DNA from: DATILL01 sp035476575
GTDB taxonomy: Bacteria > Actinomycetota > Actinomycetes > Mycobacteriales > JACQDL01
Reading direction: 5' to 3'
DNA: 60,236 bases
Assembly: GCA_035476575.1 (NCBI GenBank)
Contig: DATILL010000080.1
Coordinates: forward strand, 1-60,236
The notes under the pieces are model-generated. The model ran no database searches, had not been told where the DNA came from, and saw nothing but the letters and a program-made list of their open reading frames with translations. How positions within the stretch are numbered: position 1 is the first letter of the stretch; each line of letters opens with the position of its first letter. Positions 1 to 7,624 of this stretch are shown here, in pieces. The translations under genes were made by a program, and so were the position numbers.

Positions 1-59
1 TGACCTATCGGGGTCATCAGACCCCGATAGGTCACCACACGGCGCACAGGTGACCACAC
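1..59. repeat. Palindromic intergenic repeat, copy A
   Basis: Bases 1-15 and 20-34 form a perfect 15-bp stem with a four-base loop (ATCA). The right part, to about 59, repeats the AGGTCACCACA...AGGTGACCACAC arm seen in the copies near 28.2 kb and 49.5 kb. The copy may continue left of the window. It overlaps the stop codon (32-34) of the broken secreted gene, whose last ten or so codons are read from the repeat. It could act as a terminator for that minus-strand gene. Confidence 0.75.
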
Positions 60-1022
60 GGGGAGCGGTCGGGCGGGTCGGGCGGGGTCAGGGGGACGCG
101 GATGGACAGGCGCATGGTGTAGTTCGGGTGGGCGGCGGTGAAGGCCTCGATCCGGCGGCCGAGCCGGCCGGCGCTGTCGATGAAGTCGAGCCGGATCCTG
201 TACCGCTGCCCGGACGCCAGGCTGACGAACCGCCAGGCGCCCGGCGCGAACCGGGTGCCCGCCCCCAGCCCTGGATCCGCGAGCCCTCCGGCGTGTTGGC
301 CGACCACACGTGCACCTGCACGCAGCTCGTCGTCACGGCCGGTGCGGCGCACCCGCGAGGGTCGCGGGCCCGCCCAGCCCTGTCCACCAACCGGGCCTCC
401 AGGTTTCCGGTGCTGCCGCCGAAGGCCGGCCTGCGCGGCGCGACCAGATCGATCCGGCCCACGGTCACGGGCACCGCGCGGCGGTTCACCCAGCCGTACT
501 TGCGCGGGTCGGAGATGCCGGCGCAGCGCATCCCGCATGGGCTGCCGGTGTAGGCCGGGGAGTAGGTCTCGATCCACACCGTACGGGCGTTGGCCGGCAG
601 GTTGGCCAGCCGCCAGGTCGCGGTGACCGGCCCCCGCGGGTGCCCCTGGACGTCGTACCGCGTGCTGCCCAGTGTTTGGCCCCGGTAGCCGACGTAGTGG
701 TTGAGCTGCACGATCGCGCTGTAGCCCCACACCGAGCAGCCGGTGGCCAGGTCGATGGTGTGCCCGTTGCCGTCGATCAGGTTGAAGCCGATCGTGGCGT
801 TCAGGCCCCCACCCGTCGTCGCCCGTGAGGATGCCGGACAGCGTCCGGTCCGTCATCGGCGCGCACCGGCCGGTCGGGACGGCGCCGCTCGCGGTGTCGT
901 CCCAGTCCGGGTTGTCGCGCCCATCCCAGCCGTACGCCCCGGCCGGTGCCGCGCTGGCCACGAGCGCCACCACGAGGGCGGCCACCAGTCCCCACCAACA
1001 GCCCAGCCAATTTCTTCACCAT
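32..1022 (-). pseudogene. Frameshifted secreted protein gene
   Basis: A start at 1022 (MVKKLAGLL) opens a signal peptide that continues in a second frame (ALVVALVASAAPAGAYGW). It then moves to a third frame for the middle (GYSAIVQLNHYVGYRG...) and returns to the second for the C-terminus (YRIRLDFIDSAGRLG). The three breaks fall in runs of C on the plus strand at 990-993, 806-810 and 262-266. Removing one base, removing one base and adding one base, respectively, restores a single protein of about 330 residues. The protein would be exported, with several cysteines and beta-rich, Trp/Tyr-rich sequence; I do not recognise the family. Because all breaks are in homopolymers, sequencing error is as likely as true decay. 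The last residues are encoded by palindromic repeat copy A. Confidence 0.7.
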
Positions 1023-1282
1023 GCCGGCCGACGCTAGGTACGGCGGGCTGCCCGGCCGGTAGCCCGCCGGTTGCGTTTGGTAGCCGCCTCCGGATACGGC
1101 GACCCGAGCAGCCTCCGTCGTCTAGCTTGTAGCCGCGCCGCGTGATCAGTTAGGGGCAGGCGCACAGCTCGTGCAGCCAGCCGTCTCATTCAAACCAGCG
1201 AACAGTCTTCGCGAGCTTGGCACGCGTTCCGCCCCACCTCTTGCCAGAAGAGTCCCGTACCGCCCCATGCCCAGGAAACTCC

Positions 1283-2533
1283 TCAACCGGTCTGGTCAGC
1301 CGCCGCCGGACGGCTGAGATGGCGACCGGCCCAGGTCCAGGCGTAGCCAGCGTCCTCGCAGGCCAGGCCGGCGTCGCACAGGTCCAGCGGCCGGAAGGTG
1401 TCGACCATGACGGCCAGCTCGTCGACATGCTCCACGCCGAGGGCGCGCTCCACCGACCCCGGCTGCGGCCCGTGCGTGAACCCGGCCGGATGCAGCGAGA
1501 TCGAGCCTTGCCCGATGCCCGAGCCCGACCGCGCCGCGTAGCTGCCGGCGCAGTAGAACATCACCTCGTCGGAGTCGACGTTGGCGTGGTTGTACGGCAC
1601 CGGGATCGCCAGCGGGTGGTAGTCGACCTTGCGCGGGACGAAGTTGCAGACGACGAAGTTCGGCCCCTCGAAGATCTGGTGCACCGGCGGCGGCTGGTGC
1701 ACCCGCCCGGTCAGCGGCTCGAAGTCGGCCACGTTCACCGCGTACGGGTAGAGGCATCCGTCCCAGCCGACCACGTCGAACGGGTGGTGGGCATAGGTCA
1801 GGCGGGTCCAGCCCTGCCGGTGCCGCACCAGCACCTCGACGTCCTCGCAGTCCTCGACGTCCGCGCGCAGCGGCTCGACCGGCCCGCGCAGGTCCCGTTC
1901 GCAGTACGGCGAGTGCTCGGTGAACTGGCCTCGGGCGGTGAGGTAGCGGCGGGCCGGGCCGATGTGCCCGGTCGCCTCGATCACGTACGTGCGCAGCGGC
2001 GGTACGCCGGTGGGGACCAGCCGGTACGTCGTCGAGGCGGGCACGATCAGGTAGTCGCCTTGGCCGAGCTCGAACCCGCCGAACACCGATTCGAAACGAG
2101 CCGTACCGTTTTCTATGTATACGCATTCGTCGCCGGTCGCGTTCCGGTACAGCGGCGACGGCGCCCCGGCCGCGCAGTACGACAGCCGTACGTCGGAGTT
2201 GGCCAGCAGCGGCCGTCGGCCGGTGATCGGGTCGACCTCCGCCGTGCTGCCCTTACCGGCTTCGCCGTGGGGGTCCAGGCCGGGGAAGTCCAGCTCGTGC
2301 GTCCGCAGGTGCCGCGGCTTGAGCGGCAGGTTCGGCGTCCGGGTCTCCGGCGGGCCGGCGTACGGCTGGCTGTTGACGATCGCGGTCGGAAGGTGCTCGT
2401 GGTAGAGCAGTGCGGAGTCCGCGGTGAAGCCCTCCGCGCCCATCAGCTCCTCGGCGTACAGCCCGCCGTCCGGACGGCGAAACTGGGTGTGGCGCTTGCG
2501 CGGGATCCGCCCGACGCTGCGGTAGTACGGCAT
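1283..2533 (-). CDS. hmgA: Homogentisate 1,2-dioxygenase
   Basis: A 416-residue cupin-type non-haem iron dioxygenase that opens the ring of homogentisate to maleylacetoacetate in tyrosine and phenylalanine breakdown. Recognisable stretches are YYRSVGRIPRKRHTQFR at the N-terminus, YIENGTARFESVFG and VGWDGCLYPYAVN in the middle, and the metal-binding C-terminal region around FYCAGSYAARSG and SISLHPAGFTHGPQPG. The start at MPYYRS is preferred over upstream in-frame ATGs because it matches where the family begins and has AGGAG six bases upstream. The gene is divergent from the companion gene at 2625, with a palindrome between them, and is functionally linked to fumarylacetoacetase at 3449. No maleylacetoacetate isomerase is visible in the window. 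Confidence 0.93.
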   Translation of the reverse strand: MPYYRSVGRIPRKRHTQFRRPDGGLYAEELMGAEGFTADSALLYHEHLPTAIVNSQPYAGPPETRTPNLPLKPRHLRTHELDFPGLDPHGEAGKGSTAEVDPITGRRPLLANSDVRLSYCAAGAPSPLYRNATGDECVYIENGTARFESVFGGFELGQGDYLIVPASTTYRLVPTGVPPLRTYVIEATGHIGPARRYLTARGQFTEHSPYCERDLRGPVEPLRADVEDCEDVEVLVRHRQGWTRLTYAHHPFDVVGWDGCLYPYAVNVADFEPLTGRVHQPPPVHQIFEGPNFVVCNFVPRKVDYHPLAIPVPYNHANVDSDEVMFYCAGSYAARSGSGIGQGSISLHPAGFTHGPQPGSVERALGVEHVDELAVMVDTFRPLDLCDAGLACEDAGYAWTWAGRHLSRPAAADQTG

Positions 2534-2568
2534 AGCGATCTCCTGTAGACGATCTCCCGAAACGGGCT

Positions 2569-2583
2569 GTCCGAATATCGGAC
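2569..2583. promoter_or_regulatory. Palindromic operator candidate
   Basis: GTCCGA-ATA-TCGGAC is a perfect 6-bp inverted repeat with a 3-bp spacer. It lies in the 91-bp gap between the divergent homogentisate dioxygenase and companion genes. IclR-family regulators often bind short palindromes of this size, and an IclR gene closes the cluster at 4733. The link between the two is inference. Confidence 0.5.
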
Positions 2584-2624
2584 TGATCTGTCCTTTATCT
2601 AGAGGCTCCGCTAGGGTCAGGGGC

Positions 2625-3452
2625 GTGTCAACCGTCGCGCCACTGTTCGACCGGCTGATCGACGACGCCGCGCTCTTTCCGCCCGGGGACAGCCCCATGT
2701 CTCACGCCGTGCCGGCCCACCTGGGACACCGGCACGCGCCGTACGCCGAGATCGTCGGCCGGTTTCTCTGCCCGGCGTCCCGGCTCGCCGAGCTGGTCGG
2801 GGAGCTGCCGGACCTGCCCGCGGTTGAGGTGGGGCTGGTCGTCGACACCGGGCTGGCCGGGCTGCCGACCGCGCTGAACGCCGTCGCGGCCGAGCCCCGG
2901 CTGCGGCTCGGCGCCGTGGAGATCGCGCTGCCAGTGGATGACGTGGTGACGGCGGCACGGCGGGCGCTCGCCGCGCTGCCGGTGGGGGTGCCCGGGTACA
3001 TCGAGGTGCCCCGGCTGGCCGGTGCCGAGGCCATGCTAAACGTGCTGAACTTTCTGATGGGCACCGGGGTCGGAGCGAAGTACCGCACCGGCGGGCCGAC
3101 CGCCGCCGCCTTCCCGAGCGGCCCCGAGCTGGCCACGTTCCTGGTCGAGTGCGCGCGGCGGGGGCTGTCATTTAAATGCACCGCCGGGCTGCACCGGCCG
3201 GTCCGGCACCGCGACCCTGAGACCGGCTTCGTCCACCACGGCTTTGTCAACGTCCTGCTCGCGACCCTTGCCGCCATGGAGGGCGACGACGTCGAGGGGC
3301 TGCTGGCCGCGACGGACGGTCCGGCGCTGGCCGAGCTGTGCTGGTCGCTCAGCGTCGAGGAGCAGTACGCCATCCGGGCGGCATTCCGCGGGTTCGGAAG
3401 CTGCGACATGGTCCAGCCGATGGCCGGGCTGGCCGGACTGGGGCTGCTGTGA
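2625..3452 (+). CDS. Conserved companion of fumarylacetoacetase, function unknown
   Basis: A 275-residue soluble protein starting at GTG. I recognise no named domain. It has a TIM-barrel-like feel: alternating hydrophobic strands such as VEVGLVVDT, LRLGAVEIALPV and VPGYIEVPR, followed by GVGAKYRTGG, RGLSFKCTAGLHRPVRHRD (a Lys and His-rich core) and a closing GFGSCDMVQP. Its stop codon overlaps the GTG start of fumarylacetoacetase by four bases (GTGA), so the two are translationally coupled. A role in tyrosine/homogentisate breakdown, for example handling an intermediate, is inferred from context only. It could fill the apparently missing isomerase step, but nothing in the sequence proves that. 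Confidence 0.75.
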   Translation: MSTVAPLFDRLIDDAALFPPGDSPMSHAVPAHLGHRHAPYAEIVGRFLCPASRLAELVGELPDLPAVEVGLVVDTGLAGLPTALNAVAAEPRLRLGAVEIALPVDDVVTAARRALAALPVGVPGYIEVPRLAGAEAMLNVLNFLMGTGVGAKYRTGGPTAAAFPSGPELATFLVECARRGLSFKCTAGLHRPVRHRDPETGFVHHGFVNVLLATLAAMEGDDVEGLLAATDGPALAELCWSLSVEEQYAIRAAFRGFGSCDMVQPMAGLAGLGLL

Positions 3453-4720
3453 CCCGGGCGGACGCGACCTGGGCGGAGGTGCCGGCCGGCTCGCCGTTCC
3501 CGGTTGGCAACCTGCCGTACGGCGTCTTCGTGCCTGGCGCGGCCGGGCCACGGATCGGGCCGGGGATCGGGGCACGGATCGGCGAGGCGGTGCTGGACCT
3601 GCGGGCCGCTGAAGAGGCTGGGCTGGTCGACGCGGGCGGCACGCTGCGGGCCGGCGTGCTCAACGACCTCATGGCCCTCGGTCGGCCGGCGTGGACGGTG
3701 CTCCGGCGGCGGCTCACCGAGCTGCTCACCGACCCGGCCTACGCCGGGCAGGTCAGGCCGCTGCTGCGCCCGGTGGCTGAGGTGACGATGCGGCTGCCGT
3801 TCGAGGTGGCCGACTACGTCGACTTCTACTCCTCCCGCGAGCACGCGGAGAACCTGGGCCGGCTGCTCCGCCCGGGCACCGAGCCGCTGCTGCCGAACTG
3901 GCGACACCTGCCGGTCGGCTACCACGGCCGGGCTGGCACGGTGGTCGTCTCGGGCACGCCGGTCGTGCGGCCGTGCGGGCAGCTCGGCCCGGCCGGTGGG
4001 CGACCCGGCAACCCCGGGCCGACGTACGGCCCGAGCTCCCGGCTGGACATCGAGGCCGAGGTGGGCTTCGTGGTCGGCGTCCCGTCGCCGCTCGGTGGGC
4101 AGGTGGCCACGGCGGACTTCGCCGCGCACGTCTTCGGCGTCGTGCTGGTCAACGACTGGTCGGCCCGCGACATCCAGGCGTGGGAGTACCAGCCGCTCGG
4201 GCCGTTCCTGGGCAAGTCGTTCGCCACGTCGATCTCGCCGTGGGTGGTGCCGCTGGACGCGCTGGCCGCCGCCCGGGTGGAGGGGCCGGCGCAGCACCCG
4301 CCGGTGCTGCCCTACCTGGCCCGGGCCGAGCCGTGGGGGCTGGACCTCACGCTGGAGGTGGCGTTGAACGGCACGGCGGTGGCCCGGCCGCCGTTCCGTG
4401 GCCTGTACTGGACGCCGGACCAGCAGCTCGCCCACCTGACGGTGAACGGCGCGGCGGTCCGGACCGGTGACCTGTTCGCCTCGGGCACGGTGTCCGGGCC
4501 GGCGCGGGAGGAGCGCGGCTCGATGGTCGAGCTGGCCTGGAACGGCGCCGAGCCGATCACGCTGCCGGACGGGTCGACGCGGGCGTTCCTGGCGGACGGC
4601 GACACGGTGTCGATCACCGCGACCGCGCCGGGTGTGGACGGTGGACGGATCGGGCTCGGTGAGGTGGTCGGCACCATCGAGCCGGCCCGCTGCCTGGGTT
4701 GCCAGGGCCGCGAGAGCTGA
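3449..4720 (+). CDS. fahA: Fumarylacetoacetase
   Basis: A 423-residue enzyme that hydrolyses fumarylacetoacetate to fumarate and acetoacetate, the last step of homogentisate breakdown. Family signatures are DYVDFYSSREHAENLG, LPVGYHGRAGTVV (catalytic His region), LDIEAEVGFVVG (metal-binding acids), NDWSARDIQAWEYQPLG and FLGKSFATSISPWVVPLDA, and a final GEVVGTIEPARC. The GTG start at 3449 gives a normal family length and overlaps the preceding stop. An IclR-type regulator follows 12 bases downstream on the same strand. Confidence 0.95.
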   Translation: MTRADATWAEVPAGSPFPVGNLPYGVFVPGAAGPRIGPGIGARIGEAVLDLRAAEEAGLVDAGGTLRAGVLNDLMALGRPAWTVLRRRLTELLTDPAYAGQVRPLLRPVAEVTMRLPFEVADYVDFYSSREHAENLGRLLRPGTEPLLPNWRHLPVGYHGRAGTVVVSGTPVVRPCGQLGPAGGRPGNPGPTYGPSSRLDIEAEVGFVVGVPSPLGGQVATADFAAHVFGVVLVNDWSARDIQAWEYQPLGPFLGKSFATSISPWVVPLDALAAARVEGPAQHPPVLPYLARAEPWGLDLTLEVALNGTAVARPPFRGLYWTPDQQLAHLTVNGAAVRTGDLFASGTVSGPAREERGSMVELAWNGAEPITLPDGSTRAFLADGDTVSITATAPGVDGGRIGLGEVVGTIEPARCLGCQGRES

Positions 4721-4732
4721 GGCGGCCGGTGG

Positions 4733-5377
4733 GTGCCGGTGGCTGAGTCGGCGCAGACGCTCGACCGGGGCGTGCGGGTGCTGCTCGCGGTGGCCGACGC
4801 GCCGGCCGGGCGCTCGGTGGCCGAGCTGGCTGCCGAGCTCGGGCTGGCCCGGCCGATCGTCTACCGGCTGCTGGCCACGCTGGCGGCGCACGGTCTGGTA
4901 CGGCGGGCCGGCGACGGCACGTACCGGGTCGGGCTGGCCGTGCTGGACCTGGCCCGGCGGGTGCAGCCGTTGCTCCGGGACGCCGCGCTGCCGGTGCTGC
5001 GCGCGCTGGCCGAGCGGATCGGCGCCACCGCGCACCTGACCGTGGTGGACAGCGGCGAGGCGCTCGCGGTGGCCGTGGTGGAGCCGAGCTGGACCGACTA
5101 CCACGTGGCGTACCGGGTTGGCTCCCGGCATCCGCTCGGCCGGGGTGCGGCCGGCCGGGCGATCCTGGTCGCCCGTGACCCGGACCCGGCCGGGCCGTCG
5201 TACCTGGTGACCGAGGGTGAGCTGCAGCCGGGCGCCCGGGGGGTGGCCGCGGCGGTGCTCGGCGTGCCAGGGCTGGAGGCCAGCGTGGGCGTGGTCGCGC
5301 TGGGCGATCTCGTCCCGGCCGACGTCGGCCCGCATGTCGTGGCCGCCGCTGCCCAGCTCGCCGCCGCCCTGCGCTAG
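4733..5377 (+). CDS. IclR-family transcriptional regulator
   Basis: A 214-residue protein with an N-terminal winged helix (about residues 6-65: LDRGVRVLLAVADAP, SVAELAAELGLARPIVYRLLATL, HGLVRR) and an IclR-type effector domain (about 80-214, SRHPLGRGAAGRAIL). The C-terminal half is somewhat shorter than the usual family length of about 250. GTG at 4733 or 4739 could start it. As the last gene after fumarylacetoacetase it is the obvious candidate for local control of the homogentisate genes, possibly through the palindrome at 2569-2583. Confidence 0.85.
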   Translation: MPVAESAQTLDRGVRVLLAVADAPAGRSVAELAAELGLARPIVYRLLATLAAHGLVRRAGDGTYRVGLAVLDLARRVQPLLRDAALPVLRALAERIGATAHLTVVDSGEALAVAVVEPSWTDYHVAYRVGSRHPLGRGAAGRAILVARDPDPAGPSYLVTEGELQPGARGVAAAVLGVPGLEASVGVVALGDLVPADVGPHVVAAAAQLAAALR

Positions 5378-5383
5378 CGTGAC

Positions 5384-5652
5384 ATGGCGTACATGGCCGG
5401 CGGCCACGCGGTCTCCGTCGTACCGGACCACACGGAGCTGACCACGCAGCAGGCGGCGGATGTGCTCAACGTGTCCCGGCCGTACCTGATCGGCCTGCTG
5501 GAGTCCGGTGAGATCGAGTACCGAAAGGTCGGGACACACCGCCGGGTGCTGGCCGGGTTGCTGTTGGACTACCAGCGTCGTGACGATGCGCGACGCCGGG
5601 CCGCGCGGACGAGCTGAGCATGCTCACCCTAGGAGATGGGTCTGACCTGAGA
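5384..5652 (+). pseudogene. Remnant of HTH antitoxin (excisionase-like)
   Basis: An open frame to 5617 gives a 77-residue protein with an excisionase/MerR-like helix-turn-helix: ELTTQQAADVLNVSRPYLIGLL, then GEIEYRKVGTHRRV. Antitoxins of this type, paired with PIN toxins, are normally about 140 residues. Here the N-terminus is short. After RRRAA the coding sense moves to another frame (DELSMLTLGDGSDLR, to about 5652), which matches the expected C-terminal tail and abuts the toxin start. One base has been lost near 5603. Together with the broken toxin downstream this is a dead toxin-antitoxin pair. The family assignment is from motif memory. Confidence 0.65.
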
Positions 5653-5962
5653 ATGGGCTTCACCGTGGTGTACGACGCCAGCGTGCTATATCCCTGCACG
5701 GTCCGGACCCGCTGATCCGGATAGCTCAGGCCGGCCTGGTCCAGGCGAGATGGACCGAGCGGATCCTCGACGAGATGTTCGCGGCGCTCCGGCGCAATCG
5801 TCCGGACCTCGACGTCAACCGGCTGGACCGGACGCGGAAGCTGATGACGACCGCGGTCCGAGACTGGAAGGTATGTGACCACGAGCAGCCGCCCGGAGCG
5901 GTCAGCGACGTCCTCGGCCGGCTTGAGCGCGCTGGTCTCGCCCTCACGGTCGCCGCCCTCCG
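5653..5962 (+). pseudogene. Remnant of PIN-domain toxin
   Basis: ATG at 5653 begins MGFTVVYDASVLYPCTVR, the N-terminal strand and first acidic residue of a PIN ribonuclease. A one-base loss near 5703 then shifts the frame, and the domain continues as LIRIAQAGLVQARWTERILDEM and later RLDRTRKLMTTAVRDWKV. The central PIN segment with the remaining active-site acids is missing. The sequence jumps directly to a C-terminal-like stretch (AVSDVLGRLERAGLALTV). A frameshift plus an internal deletion make it non-functional. It lies immediately after the antitoxin remnant. Confidence 0.65.
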
Positions 5963-6035
5963 CAGCCGGCAACAGCAGCCGGCAACAGCAGCTGTCGAGA
6001 GGCCTGTCTGCCTATGGGTCGACGGCATCGGACAG

Positions 6036-6620
6036 CTAACCCCGGATCGCCTCCACTGCGGCAATCACGGCAAAGACGGTGAAGACGACTCCGGCGGCCC
6101 GGTGGACCAGTGGCAGCGACACCCGCTTGACCAGCTCGCGCCCGGCCAGCACCGCGATGGCCGCCACCCCGGTCAGCGCCAGGAACGCACCGAGAAACAC
6201 CGCCACCGGGGCGTTGTAGCGAGCCGTCAGTGCCACGGTCGCGAGCTGCGAGGCATCCCCCCACTCCGCGGCGAAGAGCACCCCGAACGACGCCAGCGCT
6301 ATCCGCCGTGAACCCTTCTCCGCGCGTACCTCGAGGTCGCCGTCCGCGCCCGGGCCGGACCCACGCAGCAGCACCACCGCCCCCACCCCGAACAGCACGG
6401 CGACCGCCACCGCCACCACCCGGTGCGGCAGCAGGTTGAGCAGGCCGCCGGCCAGCACCGTCACCAAGCACTGCACCAAAAACGCCGCCGAGACTCCGGC
6501 CAGCACGGGCAGCGGCCGGTACCGGGCGGTCAGCACCAGGGTTGCCATCAGCGTCTTGTCTGGCAGCTCGACCGCCAGGATCACGAGGAAGGTGGCGAAG
6601 AACGCGGTCGCGGTGAACAC
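6036..6620 (-). CDS. UPF0016/GDT1-family cation transporter
   Basis: A 194-residue integral membrane protein of the TMEM165/GDT1 (UPF0016) family, thought to exchange Mn2+ or Ca2+ for protons. It has the two family signatures, VELPDKTLMA in the first half and AEWGDASQLATVAL in the second, each inside a three-helix hydrophobic repeat. A charged linker (residues about 90-105) separates them, as usual for the internal duplication. GTG start. No clear partner gene. A role in metal homeostasis is inferred from the family. Confidence 0.88.
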   Translation of the reverse strand: MFTATAFFATFLVILAVELPDKTLMATLVLTARYRPLPVLAGVSAAFLVQCLVTVLAGGLLNLLPHRVVAVAVAVLFGVGAVVLLRGSGPGADGDLEVRAEKGSRRIALASFGVLFAAEWGDASQLATVALTARYNAPVAVFLGAFLALTGVAAIAVLAGRELVKRVSLPLVHRAAGVVFTVFAVIAAVEAIRG

Positions 6621-6663
6621 GCCACCAGTCTGGCTGGTGCGCCGCCAGTCTTCGTCGATCCCG

Positions 6664-7257
6664 CTATCCGGGCACTGGCTCGCCGTCGGGTCTGGTCCGT
6701 GACCGGTTCCGCTCGACTCGGCCGACCACCGACAGCCCGGGCCGGCTCGACGGTCCGGTCGGCGGCTGGGGCCACAAGGCCCGGTCGGAGACCAGCTCCG
6801 CCGCGACCTCCCGGACCTTCCGCCGTTTCTGCCGCGACAGGTCCACCAGCAGGCGGAACGCGGTGTCCTCGTCGCAGTCGCAGGCGACCATCAGCATGCC
6901 CTTGGCCCGCTCGATGACCCCCCTCCCGTTGAGTGCCTCCCTGAGCTGCGCGTTCTCGGCAGTGAGCTTCGATAACATCGTCCCGCCGGGACCCTGCTCC
7001 GCAGCAGCGTTGGCGATTGTCCTGACCTCCTGCTCAAGCTGCCGGCTCAGGTACGCCAGAGCGGAAATCATGCCCTGTGCAGCGGCCAGCAACGTCTCGG
7101 CGCGGGCGAGCTGGCTACCTCCAGGGTCGTGCTCGATGCTTCGCCCCACCGGGCAAGTCTGGCGCGTCAACACCAGATTGCTACCGGTGAAACAGAGAAT
7201 TAACCGATGATGACGGGAGGGGCTGCTGGGACCCATGGTATCCGATATTTTGTCCAT
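6664..7257 (-). CDS. ANTAR-domain RNA-binding protein
   Basis: A 197-residue protein. Residues about 50-110 are a helical, probably coiled-coil segment (LARAETLLAAAQGMISALA, LTAENAQLREALNG). Next comes an ANTAR domain (GVIERAKGMLMVACDCDED, AFRLLVDLSRQKRRKVREVA), which binds paired RNA hairpins to stop transcription termination. The C-terminal tail is Arg/Pro-rich and disordered. There is no recognisable GAF or receiver domain, so the input signal is unclear. The start is uncertain: ATG at 7257 lacks a good ribosome-binding site and a downstream GTG at VGRSIEHD is possible. It sits alone. Confidence 0.75.
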   Translation of the reverse strand: MDKISDTMGPSSPSRHHRLILCFTGSNLVLTRQTCPVGRSIEHDPGGSQLARAETLLAAAQGMISALAYLSRQLEQEVRTIANAAAEQGPGGTMLSKLTAENAQLREALNGRGVIERAKGMLMVACDCDEDTAFRLLVDLSRQKRRKVREVAAELVSDRALWPQPPTGPSSRPGLSVVGRVERNRSRTRPDGEPVPG

Positions 7258-7624
7258 TATTGAGTCGTCTCGATCAGTTCGCCGAGGTTCGACATCCCTT
7301 CCCCCGGCCTCTGAGGACGAACTCGCCCGACGGCGGACGACCAGGACGCTGCCCTACCTTCCGCGTACCTCACCATGGGGCCGTCTAGCCTGCTAGCTTG
7401 AGGCCGCACGGCTCGCGAGCCAAGCCAGCCGATGCGTCGCTGCTCGTGCAGGGAGCAGCCGGAACCAAGCCACGGTTCCTTCCAACGCCCGCCGCGCTTT
7501 GGGCTGAGTGCCCACATGCGCCGGATATTTCCACGTGCCAGGCGCCTACCGCGCCCGCAATTCGGCCTGCCGCTGTCACGCATTTCTGGCCAGTGTCCTG
7601 ACCTTTCGGGCATAGGGGGCTTCT
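7258..7624. other. Intergenic region upstream of the glycan operon
   Basis: About 370 bases between the divergent ANTAR gene and the glycan operon. I see no convincing gene. It should hold the promoters of both. A GGGGG run seven bases before ATG 7625 is the probable ribosome-binding site of the glycosyltransferase fusion. A short CTAG-CCTG-CTAG inverted repeat lies near 7384-7395. No riboswitch or terminator is evident. Confidence 0.4.

Noticed and set aside
1186..1428. Small open frames between the broken secreted gene and hmgA
   Set aside because: They overlap hmgA or lack a ribosome-binding site and any protein-like pattern.
2702..5539. Very long minus-strand open frame opposite fahA and the IclR gene
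   Set aside because: It is a shadow of the plus-strand genes, with low-complexity His/Arg/Gly/Pro composition.
7257..7613. Minus-strand open frame in the gap before the glycan operon
   Set aside because: Arg/Gly/Trp-rich composition typical of GC-rich non-coding DNA, no ribosome-binding site and no family resemblance.
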